This document shows positions 35,589 through 44,159 of a stretch of 64,000 bases of DNA, one piece after another (positions within the stretch are counted from its first letter, which is position 1; each line of letters begins with the position of its first letter). The DNA is from Mycobacterium marinum (GTDB lineage Bacteria; Actinomycetota; Actinomycetes; Mycobacteriales; Mycobacteriaceae), in assembly GCF_003391395.1 (NCBI RefSeq), contig NZ_CP024190.1, forward strand, positions 6,076,001-6,140,000. Direction: 5' to 3'. The position numbers were made by a program, and so were the translations under genes. Under the pieces are notes generated by a model. The model saw only the letters and a list, made by a program, of their open reading frames with translations. It did not search any database and had not been told where the DNA came from.

Positions 35589-36910
35589 TGATCCTGACCG
35601 GACGAACCGGACTGATGGCGCTGATCGGCGTGCTGCCGATCGCGCTGTCCCCCTGGCCGCCACGGGCTTTCGGAATGCTGCTGCTGGCATTGGCGGTGGC
35701 GGTGGCCATCGACGTCGCGCTGGCGGCCAGCCCCCGCAAGTTGAGCTACACGCGCGGCGCGAATAGCTCGATCCGGTTGGGCCAGCCCGCCGATGCCGCC
35801 CTGGTGATCCACAATGTGGGGCGCCGCCGGTTTCGCGGCCTGGTCCGCGACGCCTGGCCGCCCAGTGCGCGTGCCCAACCCCGCACCCACCCGATCAATA
35901 TCGCCGCCGGTGAGCGCCAGCAGGTGAACACCGCGCTGCAACCGGTGCGCCGCGGTGACCAGCACTGCGCCGCCGTCACAGCCCGCTCGATCGGGCCGCT
36001 GGGCTTGGCCGGGCGGCAGCGTTCCCAGGTGGTGCCGGGCCAGGTCCGGGTGCTGCCGCCGTTCCTGTCCCGTAAACACCTGCCGTCGCGGCTGGCCAAG
36101 CTGCGTGAGATCGACGGATTGTTGCCCACGCTGATCCGCGGGCAGGGCACCGAATTCGATTCGCTGCGTGAATACGTTGTCGGCGATGACGTGCGATCGA
36201 TCGACTGGCGCGCCTCCGCCCGCCGCGCCGACGTGATGGTCCGCACCTGGCGCCCGGAGCGCGATCGACGCGTAGTGCTGGTGCTCGACACCGGGCGCAT
36301 GGCGGCGGGCCGGGTTGGTGTGGACCCGACCGACGCCGATCCCGCGGGGTGGCCGCGACTGGATTGGTCCATGGATGCCGCGCTGCTGTTGGCCGCACTG
36401 GCGTCACGGGCCGGCGATCACGTCGACTTTCTCGCCCATGACCGGGTGAGCCGCGCGGCGGTGTTCGGCGCATCGCGCACCGAACTGTTGGCCCAGCTGG
36501 TCGACGCGATGGCCCCGCTGCAGCCGGCGCTGGTCGAATCCGACTGGCGGTCAATGGTTGCCACGATTGCGCGGCGGACTCGCCGGCGCTCCTTGGTGGT
36601 GTTGCTGACCGACCTCAACGCGACGGCCCTCGACGAAGGCCTGCTGCCGGTGCTGCCACAGCTATCGGCCAAACACCAGGTGGTGGTGGCCGCGGTCGCC
36701 GACCCTCGGGTCGATCAACTGGCCATCGGGCGTTCCGACGCGGCGGCAGTGTATGACGCGGCCGCCGCCGAACGCGCCCGAAATGACCGGGGCACAATCG
36801 CCGCTCGCCTGCGCCGCAGCGGCGTGGAGGTCGTCGACGCGCCGCCCACCGAAATTGCGCCGGCACTCGCCGATCGCTACCTGGCGATGAAAGCGACCGG
36901 CCGGCTGTAG
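35588..36910 (+). CDS. DUF58 protein (Rv3693)
   Basis: This is a 440-residue protein from a GTG at 35588 (TAGTG overlap with moxR2). Two hydrophobic helices are near the N-terminus. The DUF58 core SLREYVVGDDVRSIDWRASAR is centred near residue 205 and leads to a VWA-like fold (VVLVLDTGRM). DUF58/VWA proteins are the usual clients of MoxR ATPases. The length equals that of M. tuberculosis Rv3693. It converges with the SpoIIM-like gene four bases on. Confidence 0.92.
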
Positions 36911-36914
36911 GGGT

Positions 36915-37907
36915 TCAGCCGGTGGGCACCACGTCGGGTGCGTCCTCGATATCACCGGTCTCTCCGGCTTTGGCCGCGCGGCGGCCGAAGTAGACGATGT
37001 AGCCCAAGAACGCCGCCTCGGCCATGACGCCGATGGCGATCCGGACGAAGGTCGGCAACGGGGCCGGCGTCACCATGGCCTCAATCAGCCCGGATACCAA
37101 CAGCACACCCACCAGACCCACGGCAACCGACACCACCCCGCGGCCCTGCTCGGCAAGAACCTGCCCGCGCGGCCGGTCGCCGGGCGAAATCACCGACCAG
37201 CCCAGCCGCATCCCAACCGCACCGGCCAGGAAGACCGCCGTCAACTCCAGCAATCCGTGCGGAATCAGCAGGCCCAACAGCACCCCGCCCTTGCCGGCCG
37301 CAAACATCAGGCCCGCGATCACTCCCACGTTTGCCGCATTCTGAAACAGCACCAGCGGGATGGGCACCCCCAACACCACCGACATCGCAATGCACTTGGC
37401 GGCCACCCAGGAGTTGTTCACCCAGACCTGCAGCGCAAACGCGGTCGCGGGGTGGTCGCTGTAGTAGGACTCGACGTCGTGGTTGACCAATTCGTGGATC
37501 TCAGCGGGGGTTCCGATGACGGACTGCACCTCGGGGCTACCGGCAACCCAGAACCCGACGAGCGCCGCCACCGCGAAGAATGCCACCGCCGTCGCCAACC
37601 ACCAGCGCCAGGCACGGTAGGCCACCACCGGAAAGGACACCGTCCAGAACCGAACAAACGTGCTACTCAGCGGCGAGTGCGCACCGGTGACCGCGGCGCG
37701 GGCACGCGCAACCAGACTCGAGAGCCGGCCGGTCACCAACGGATCCGACGACACCGACCGCAGTATCGACAGGTGCGTGGATACCCGCTGATAGAGCTCA
37801 ACGAGTTCATCGATCTCGGCGCCGGTCAGCGAGCGACGTTTTTTGACTAGGTGGTCGAGCCGGTCCCAGGTGGCGCGGTGGGTCAGCAAGAACGCGTCGA
37901 CATCCAC
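36915..37907 (-). CDS. Stage II sporulation protein M-like membrane protein (Rv3694c)
   Basis: This is a 330-residue protein from a GTG at 37907. An N-terminal cytoplasmic domain (RSLTGAEIDELVELYQRVSTHLS) precedes about six helices with the SpoIIM signature GLLIPHGLLELTAVFLAGA. SpoIIM family members occur with RDD proteins and MoxR clusters in non-sporulating actinobacteria. A role in cell envelope processes is inferred. It diverges from the RDD gene at 38012. Confidence 0.92.
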   Translation of the reverse strand: MDVDAFLLTHRATWDRLDHLVKKRRSLTGAEIDELVELYQRVSTHLSILRSVSSDPLVTGRLSSLVARARAAVTGAHSPLSSTFVRFWTVSFPVVAYRAWRWWLATAVAFFAVAALVGFWVAGSPEVQSVIGTPAEIHELVNHDVESYYSDHPATAFALQVWVNNSWVAAKCIAMSVVLGVPIPLVLFQNAANVGVIAGLMFAAGKGGVLLGLLIPHGLLELTAVFLAGAVGMRLGWSVISPGDRPRGQVLAEQGRGVVSVAVGLVGVLLVSGLIEAMVTPAPLPTFVRIAIGVMAEAAFLGYIVYFGRRAAKAGETGDIEDAPDVVPTG

Positions 37908-38011
37908 CCGCGCAGCCTATCCCGCCGGGGGTTCGCCCAGGTCACGGCGGGCATCCGGCGCGACACCGGCAGCCATCCCGCGGGATCGGGCTGCCTGTAC
38001 CGTTCCCAGGT

Positions 38012-38917
38012 ATGTCGGAGGTGGTAACCGGGGACGCGGTGGTGCTGGACGTGCAGATCGCCCAGCTGCCGGTACGCGCGGTGAGCGCGATCATCGACAT
38101 GACCGTGATGTTCATCGGCTACATCATGGGGTTGACGCTGTGGGCAGCCTCGCTGAGCGAACTCGACGAAGCATTGACCATCGCGTTCCTGATCATCTTC
38201 ACGGTGCTGGTGCTCGTCGGTTATCCCGTGATCATGGAAACGGCGACCCGGGGCCGTTCGTTGGGCAAGATCGCCATGGGCCTGCGCGTGGTGTCCGATG
38301 ACGGCGGCCCAGAACGCTTCCGCCAGGCACTGTTTCGCGCGCTGGCGGCGGTGGTGGAGATCTGGATGCTGCTGGGCAGCCCGGCCGTGATCTGCAGCAT
38401 GCTATCGCCGAAAGCCAAACGTGTCGGTGACATCTTCGCCGGCACAATCGTCGTCAGCGAGCGCGGCCCCCGGCTGGCGCCACCGCCGGCCATGCCACCG
38501 ACCCTGGCCTGGTGGGCATCGTCGCTGCAGCTCTCCGGCCTCAGCGCGGGCCAGGCCGAGGTCGCGCGCCAATTCCTTTCCCGAGCGCCACAACTGGATC
38601 TGCGGTTGCGCCACCAGATGGCCTATCGCATCGCCGGGGACGTGCTGTCCCACATCGCCCCGCCACCGCCGCCGGGCACGCCTCCACAGCTCGTGCTTGC
38701 CGCGGTACTCGCCGAGCGACACCGCCGCGAGCTGGCCCGGCTGCGCCCCGCGGGAGCAGGCGCGCCCCCGGGATGGCCGCCGCAGACCCCGCCGGCTCCG
38801 GTTTGGTGGCCCGGCCAGCCCGCGCCCCAGCCCCAAACCCAGCCCCAGTTCGCACCCGACCCGGCCCCGAGCCCGCCGCAGGGCCCCGTCGGCGGCGGGT
38901 TCTCGCCACCGAGCTGA
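38012..38917 (+). CDS. RDD-family membrane protein (Rv3695)
   Basis: This is a 301-residue protein. RDD signature features are at the start of helix 1 (VRAVSAIIDMTVMFIG) and after helix 2 (RGRSLGKIAMGLRVVSDDGGP). About four helices span to residue 135. The C-terminal 170 residues are cytoplasmic, with a helical part and a proline-rich tail ending GGGFSPPS. Often paired with SpoIIM proteins, as here. The function is unknown. Confidence 0.92.
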   Translation: MSEVVTGDAVVLDVQIAQLPVRAVSAIIDMTVMFIGYIMGLTLWAASLSELDEALTIAFLIIFTVLVLVGYPVIMETATRGRSLGKIAMGLRVVSDDGGPERFRQALFRALAAVVEIWMLLGSPAVICSMLSPKAKRVGDIFAGTIVVSERGPRLAPPPAMPPTLAWWASSLQLSGLSAGQAEVARQFLSRAPQLDLRLRHQMAYRIAGDVLSHIAPPPPPGTPPQLVLAAVLAERHRRELARLRPAGAGAPPGWPPQTPPAPVWWPGQPAPQPQTQPQFAPDPAPSPPQGPVGGGFSPPS

Positions 38918-38969
38918 CGACGCGCGCAATCCAGGTCGGCCGGCCGATCCGGGCATTGCCTTACGTTCG

Positions 38970-38987
38970 ATCACGATATATCGTGAT
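38970..38987. promoter_or_regulatory. 18-base palindromic operator of the PadR-type gene
   Basis: ATCACGATATATCGTGAT is a perfect 18-base palindrome, 63 bases before the padR-like start at 39051. A partial second copy, TTCGATATACCAG, follows at about 38993-39005. Local AT content is high for this genome. PadR repressors usually control their own promoter through such sites, so autoregulation is likely. Confidence 0.75.
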
Positions 38988-39050
38988 GTGTATTCGATAT
39001 ACCAGTCGCTCATCGTGGCGACCTTCCAAAAGACACGTAAGGAACACAAC

Positions 39051-39755
39051 ATGAACAACCTGTTCACACCCCCCGGCGGACCGTTCGGCCCGCGACCCGG
39101 GTTCGGCTTCGGACCCGGACCGGCACAGCGGCGTGCCCTACACAGCGCCAGGCGGCACGCCCGGCGCGAATTCTTCGAACACCTCCGCGACCACGATGCC
39201 GACCATGACGGACCGCTCGGGTTCGGCGGCGGGTTCGGCCCCGGCTTTGGCCCCGGGCTCGGTTTCGGATTCGGCCCCGGTGGCGCACGAGGCGGTGGGC
39301 GCCGCGGCGGCCCCGGCCGTGGACGGCGCGGTGACGTGCGCGCGGCCATCTTGGTGCTGTTGAGCGAACAGCCCATGCACGGCTACGAGATGATCCAGCA
39401 GATCGCCGACCGCAGCAACGGCCTGTGGCGCCCCAGCCCCGGCTCGGTGTATCCCACCCTGCAGTTGCTCGATGACGAGGGCCTGATCGCGGCCAGCGCA
39501 TCCGATGGCAGCAAGAAACTTTTCGAGCTGACCGAACAGGGACGCGAGGCCGCCGACAAGATCGAAACCCCACCGTGGGATGAGATCGCCGAAGGTGTCG
39601 ACCCGGCACACATCAACCTGCGCACGGCGATGCGCCAGCTGATCGGCGCGGTTATGCAAACGGCCCACGCCGCCAGCCCCGAGCAGCAGCAACGCGTCAT
39701 CGACATCATCAACAACGCGCGCCGGGAGATCTACGGCATTCTCGGCGAGGAGTGA
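39051..39755 (+). CDS. PadR-family transcriptional regulator
   Basis: This is a 234-residue protein from an ATG at 39051, with AAGGA upstream. The first 92 residues are a Gly/Phe/Pro/Arg-rich segment (GFGFGPG repeats, a small His/Arg helix). The PadR winged helix starts at about 94: RGDVRAAILVLLSEQPMHGYE, then GSVYPTLQLLDDEGLI (the DNA-reading region). Residues 190-234 give a dimerising helix. The long glycine-rich leader is unusual for PadR. The gene lies between the RDD gene and PE_PGRS. Confidence 0.9.
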   Translation: MNNLFTPPGGPFGPRPGFGFGPGPAQRRALHSARRHARREFFEHLRDHDADHDGPLGFGGGFGPGFGPGLGFGFGPGGARGGGRRGGPGRGRRGDVRAAILVLLSEQPMHGYEMIQQIADRSNGLWRPSPGSVYPTLQLLDDEGLIAASASDGSKKLFELTEQGREAADKIETPPWDEIAEGVDPAHINLRTAMRQLIGAVMQTAHAASPEQQQRVIDIINNARREIYGILGEE

Positions 39756-39768
39756 TCACTACCATCCG

Positions 39769-39786
39769 GTTGGTTACTCAACCAAC
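39769..39786 (+). terminator. Hairpin after the padR-like gene
   Basis: GTTGGTT at 39769-39775 and AACCAAC at 39780-39786 pair perfectly around ACTC. It lies 14 bases after the stop and is followed by AT-rich sequence without a T-run. It could be a weak terminator or an operator in the 159-base region before PE_PGRS. Confidence 0.45.
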
Positions 39787-39846
39787 TTAAATATCGCAAA
39801 CATCTATGAAAACCGGGATTCCCCAACCCAGATCGGATTACGTCTG

Positions 39847-39868
39847 ATTCGCTGACTGTAACGCGAAT
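39847..39868. promoter_or_regulatory. Inverted repeat upstream of PE_PGRS
   Basis: ATTCGC at 39847-39852 and GCGAAT at 39863-39868 form an inverted repeat with a 10-base spacer, centred 57 bases before the PE_PGRS start. The layout suits a dimeric repressor site, but six bases per arm is short. Confidence 0.35.
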
Positions 39869-39914
39869 GATTGGGCGCCAGTTGGATCGTGCGCCCGTTT
39901 GGGGAGGGATTCAC

Positions 39915-42491
39915 TTGTCCTACGTGATGGCGGTTCCCGAGATCATCGAGGCCGCGGCCGCGGACCTGGCCGCGCTGCGCTCAACGCTCAGCGCGGCCAG
40001 CACAGCCGCGGCCTCTCAAACCACGCAGATCGTGGCTGCAGCCGAGGATGAGGTGTCCGCGGCGATCGCGACCGTGCTCTCCAGCCACGGCCAGGGCTAT
40101 CAGGTGCTCAGCGCGCGGGCTCTGGAATTCCATACCCGGTTGGCCCAAGCGCTGTCCGCAGGCGCGGGCGCCTATTCCGGAGCGGAGGCCGGCAGCGCCG
40201 GATTGCTCGCCGCAGTGAACGAGCCCATTGCGGCGTTGACCGGCCGTCCCTTGATCGGCAACGGCGCCAATGGGACCCCCGGTCTGGGTACCGATGGGGC
40301 GCCTGGCGGCTGGCTGATCGGTAACGGCGGGGCCGGTGGGTCGGGCGCCGCGGGTTCCGCCGGCGGGGCCGGCGGGGCGGCCGGGCTGATCGGCGCCGGT
40401 GGCGCCGGCGGGGCCGGCGGCAGCTCAACGGGTGGCGCCGGCGGCACCGGCGGCGCGGGTGGCGCCGGCGGATGGCTATTCGGCCCGGGCGGGGTCGGTG
40501 GGGCCGGCGGCAGCTCCACCAGCGCCGGCGGCGCCGGAGGTGTTGGCGGGGCCGGCGGGCTCTTCGGCGGCGGCGGGCTCGGCGGGGCCGGCGGCGCCGG
40601 TGTCAGTGCGAGCGGTGGAGCCGGTGGCGCCGGTGGCGCCGGCGGGGCGTTGGCCGGGTTTCTCGGCGCCGGCGGCGGCGACGGTGGTGCCGGCGGGTCC
40701 GGCGTCAATCACGAGGGCGGCGCCGGCGGCGCTGGCGGGGCGGGCGGACTGATCGCCGGAACTGGCGGCAACGGTGGGGCCGGCGGCACCGACGCATACA
40801 GCCGAGGCGGGGCCGGCGGTGCCGGCGGCGACGCCGGGCTGCTGTTCGGCAGCGGCGGGGCCGGCGGGACCGGCGGAACAGGCGGCACCGACATGTCTGA
40901 CAGTGGGGGTGCCGGCGGGGCCGGCGGCAATGCCGGGCTGCTGTTCGGCAGCGGCGGGGCCGGCGGGGCGGGCGGCGCGGCCGTCGCCCTCAACGACGTC
41001 GGAGGTGCCGGAGGAGCCGGCGGCAACGCCGGGCTGTTCGGCAACGGTGGGGTCGGCGGAGTCGGTGGCGTCGGCGCCGGCGACGGCGGGGCCGGGGGCC
41101 GGGCCGGCCTGGTGATCGGCAACGGCGGCGCCGGTGGCGCCGGTGGCGAGAGCTTCGGTTTCGGTGCGGGCGTCGGTGGCGCCGGCGGCAACGGCGGCAA
41201 CGGCGTGCTGATCGGCAACGGCGGCAACGCCGGCACCGGCGGCACCGGCCTGAGCACCGGCAGCACGGGCGCCGGCGGAATCAGCGGCCTGCTGCTGGGA
41301 CTGGACGGCTTCAACGCACCGGCAAGCACTTCGGCACTACACAACCTGCAGCAACAAGCCCTCGGCGTGATCAACGAGCCCACCCAGGCGCTCACCGGGC
41401 GCCCACTGATCGGCAACGGCACCCCGGGTGCGGCCGGAAGCGGGAACGACGGCACACCCGGCGGCTGGCTACTCGGCGACGGCGGCGCCGGCGGATCCGG
41501 CGCCGCCAACACCGGCGCTAGCGGCGGGGCCGGCGGCGCCGCCGGTTTGCTGGGCACCGGCGGTACCGGCGGGGCGGGCGCGCGCCTCGCGGGTGGCGCG
41601 GGCGGGACCGGAGGGGCCGGCGGAGCCGGCGGCTGGCTACTCGGTGACGGCGGAGGCGGCGGAGGCGGCGGTACTGCCGGAGGCGGCGGAGCTTCGGGAG
41701 GTACCGGCGGAACCGGTGGGGCCGGCGGACTATTGAGCGCCGGCGGGGCCGGTGGGGTCGGTGGGGCCGGGTTCAACGACGGGGGCGACGGCGGGGCCGG
41801 AGGAAGCGGCGGGCCGCTCGGCGGGCTGGTCGGTGCCGGCGGTGGCGCCGGCGGCAACGGCGGGGCCGGCTTTGGCGGCACCCCCGGTAACGGTGGGGCC
41901 GGCGGCGATGCCGGCCTGCTCGGCGGACCGGGCGGGACCGGTGGGGCGGGCGGCTACAACACCAGCGGACCCGGGGGCAACGGTGGGCCCGGCGGCAACG
42001 CCGGGACGTTGTTCGGCAGCGGCGGCGGCGGCGGGAACGGCGGATCCGGCTACAGCGGAATTGGCGGGGCCGGCGGGACCGGCGGCGGTGCCGGGCTGGT
42101 GTTCTCCGACGCCGGCGCCGGCGGGTTCGGCGGATTCGGGTCCACCGCCGGCGGGACCGGCGGAACCGGGGGCAACGCCGTGTTGCTGGGCGGCGGCGGA
42201 GCCGGCGGTGCCGGCGGAATCAGCTTTACCGGTGCCGGAGGCCAAGGCGGGGCGGGCGGCACCGGTGGGCAGTTGTCAGGCAACGGCGGCAGCGGCGGCA
42301 CCGGTGGCGAGGGCGACTACGTCGGCGGCGCCGACAGCGGCGGGGCCGGTGGGGCCGGCGGCAACGCCGGACTGATCGGTGACGGTGGCAACGGCGGCAA
42401 CGGCGGCAGCGGCGGCACCCCGGGCAGTCCCGGCGGCGGCGGCACCGGCGGAGCGCTGATTGGCCGAGACGGGGTCGACGGCTCGCCGTAA
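39915..42491 (+). CDS. PE_PGRS family protein with repeated linker
   Basis: This is an 858-residue protein. The start is a TTG at 39915 with GGGAGGG seven bases upstream, giving MSYVMAVPEIIEAAAADL; the PE domain covers residues 1 to about 93. The GRPLIGNG linker is at 111-118, followed by Gly-Gly-Ala repeats. At about residues 464-510 a second linker occurs (DGFNAPASTSALHNLQQQALG, then NEPTQALTGRPLIGNG) and a second PGRS block follows. PE_PGRS proteins are exported by ESX-5 type VII secretion and are surface-exposed. No C-terminal enzyme domain. The stop is 7 bases from convergent glpK. Confidence 0.95.
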   Translation: MSYVMAVPEIIEAAAADLAALRSTLSAASTAAASQTTQIVAAAEDEVSAAIATVLSSHGQGYQVLSARALEFHTRLAQALSAGAGAYSGAEAGSAGLLAAVNEPIAALTGRPLIGNGANGTPGLGTDGAPGGWLIGNGGAGGSGAAGSAGGAGGAAGLIGAGGAGGAGGSSTGGAGGTGGAGGAGGWLFGPGGVGGAGGSSTSAGGAGGVGGAGGLFGGGGLGGAGGAGVSASGGAGGAGGAGGALAGFLGAGGGDGGAGGSGVNHEGGAGGAGGAGGLIAGTGGNGGAGGTDAYSRGGAGGAGGDAGLLFGSGGAGGTGGTGGTDMSDSGGAGGAGGNAGLLFGSGGAGGAGGAAVALNDVGGAGGAGGNAGLFGNGGVGGVGGVGAGDGGAGGRAGLVIGNGGAGGAGGESFGFGAGVGGAGGNGGNGVLIGNGGNAGTGGTGLSTGSTGAGGISGLLLGLDGFNAPASTSALHNLQQQALGVINEPTQALTGRPLIGNGTPGAAGSGNDGTPGGWLLGDGGAGGSGAANTGASGGAGGAAGLLGTGGTGGAGARLAGGAGGTGGAGGAGGWLLGDGGGGGGGGTAGGGGASGGTGGTGGAGGLLSAGGAGGVGGAGFNDGGDGGAGGSGGPLGGLVGAGGGAGGNGGAGFGGTPGNGGAGGDAGLLGGPGGTGGAGGYNTSGPGGNGGPGGNAGTLFGSGGGGGNGGSGYSGIGGAGGTGGGAGLVFSDAGAGGFGGFGSTAGGTGGTGGNAVLLGGGGAGGAGGISFTGAGGQGGAGGTGGQLSGNGGSGGTGGEGDYVGGADSGGAGGAGGNAGLIGDGGNGGNGGSGGTPGSPGGGGTGGALIGRDGVDGSP
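40300..42480 (+). repeat. PGRS: polymorphic GC-rich repeats
   Basis: Nine-base GGCGGNGCC-type units repeat through the gene and encode GGA/GGN triplets. This stretch produces long proline-rich open frames on the other strand that are not genes. Repeat assemblies here are error-prone, so the unit count should be treated with caution. Confidence 0.9.
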
Positions 42492-42498
42492 CCGGCCG

Positions 42499-44025
42499 CT
42501 AGGACACGTCGACCCAGTCCAAGGTCCGCTGCACGGCCTTGCGCCACCCGGCATATCCGGCGGCACGCTGGTCATCGGTCCACTGCGGCGTCCAGCGCTT
42601 GTCCTCTTGCCGGTTGGCCCGCAGGTCCGACGGATCGGCCCAGAAACCGACGGCCAGCCCCGCCGCATCGGCGGCGCCCAGCGCGGTGGTCTCGGCGACC
42701 ACCGGCCGCACCACGTCCACCCCGAGCACGTCGGCCTGGATCTGCATGCACAAGTCATTGCTGGTGATGCCGCCGTCGACCTTGAGCACCTCGAGTCGCA
42801 CGCCCGAGTCGGCTTCCATGGCGTCCACCACATCGCGGCTCTGGTAGCAGATCGCTTCCAGCGTCGCGCGAGCCAAGTGGGCGTTGTTGTTGAACCGCGA
42901 CAGCCCCACGATCGCCCCGCGCGCATCGGAGCGCCAATAGGGTGCGAACAGGCCCGAGAATGCCGGCACGAAGTACACCCCGCCGTTATCGGAAACCTGC
43001 CGGGCCAGCGCCTCGCTCTGCGAGGCGCCACTGATGATGCCCAGCTGATCGCGTAGCCACTGCACCGCGGAGCCGGTTACGGCTATCGACCCTTCCAGCG
43101 CGTACACGGGTTTGGCACCGCCGAATTGGTAGCACAGGGTGGTCAGCAGGCCGTTGCTGGATCGCACGATGGTCTCGCCGGTGTTCAGCAGGAGAAAGTT
43201 GCCGGTGCCGTAGGTGTTTTTCGCCTCGCCCGCGTCCAGACACACCTGGCCGACCATGGCCGCGTGCTGGTCGCCGAGCATGCCGGTGATGGGCACCTCA
43301 CCTCCGACCGGACCGGTGTCCTGGGTGATGCCGTAGGGCTGCAGCGGCGACGACGGCTCGATCGCGGGCAGCATCGCGCGGGGGATGGAAAAGAACGACA
43401 GCAGCTCGTCGTCCCAGTCCAGGGTTTCCAGGTTCATCAGCATGGTCCGGCTGGCGTTGGTCACATCGGTGACGTGCACGCCGCCGCGCGGGCCGCCGGT
43501 CAAGTTCCACAGCACCCAGGTGTCCGGGGTACCGAAGAGGGCATCACCGCGTTCGGCGGCGGCGCGCACCCCGTCGACGTTCTCCAGAATCCACTGCAGC
43601 TTGCCGCCCGAGAAATAGGTCGCCGGGGGCAATCCCGCTTTGCGGCGGATCACGTCACCGCGACCGTCACGGTCCAGCGCTGAAGCGATGCGATCGGTGC
43701 GGGTGTCCTGCCAGACGATCGCGTTGTAGTAGGGCCTGCCGGTTCGCTTGTTCCACACCAGCGTGGTTTCACGTTGATTCGTGATTCCCAGTGCGGCAAG
43801 ATTTTTCGGCGACAACTCGGTGGCGTTGAGCACCGACATCAGCACCGAGGCGGTGCGTTCCCAGATTTCCACCGGGTTGTGTTCCACCCAGCCGGCGCGG
43901 GGCAGGATCTGCTCGTGCTCGAGTTGGTGACGGGCGATCTCGGCGCCTTGGTGGTCGAAGATCATGCAGCGGGTGCTGGTGGTGCCCTGGTCGATGGCTG
44001 CTACAAAGTCAGGGGAATCGGCCAC
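42499..44025 (-). CDS. glpK: Glycerol kinase
   Basis: This is a 508-residue FGGY-family kinase that makes glycerol 3-phosphate from glycerol and ATP. It has AIDQGTTSTR near the N-terminus, the substrate region WQDTRTDR, the ATP-site GDQHAAMVGQ and KNTYGTGNFLLLNTG, and DGGITSNDLCMQ near the C-terminus. The GTG start at 44025 has GAGGAGA upstream. The place matches Rv3696c. It diverges from the GCS2-like gene across 134 bases. Confidence 0.96.
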   Translation of the reverse strand: MADSPDFVAAIDQGTTSTRCMIFDHQGAEIARHQLEHEQILPRAGWVEHNPVEIWERTASVLMSVLNATELSPKNLAALGITNQRETTLVWNKRTGRPYYNAIVWQDTRTDRIASALDRDGRGDVIRRKAGLPPATYFSGGKLQWILENVDGVRAAAERGDALFGTPDTWVLWNLTGGPRGGVHVTDVTNASRTMLMNLETLDWDDELLSFFSIPRAMLPAIEPSSPLQPYGITQDTGPVGGEVPITGMLGDQHAAMVGQVCLDAGEAKNTYGTGNFLLLNTGETIVRSSNGLLTTLCYQFGGAKPVYALEGSIAVTGSAVQWLRDQLGIISGASQSEALARQVSDNGGVYFVPAFSGLFAPYWRSDARGAIVGLSRFNNNAHLARATLEAICYQSRDVVDAMEADSGVRLEVLKVDGGITSNDLCMQIQADVLGVDVVRPVVAETTALGAADAAGLAVGFWADPSDLRANRQEDKRWTPQWTDDQRAAGYAGWRKAVQRTLDWVDVS

Positions 44026-44159
44026 TGCTCTCCTCGGGTGACATCGAACACTGGATGTAATCGTCCATGATGGTCTATCGGGGCCTCGGGCCAGCCGAAG
44101 ACCGGTGGTAAACGGGCTGACACTTGCGCTGCAGACGCTAAACCGGTTGCATCGGCCTA

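Noticed and set aside
40172..42301. Long proline-rich reading frames on the minus strand
   Set aside because: They are the reverse complement of Gly-Gly-Ala repeats of the PE_PGRS gene and carry no independent signal.
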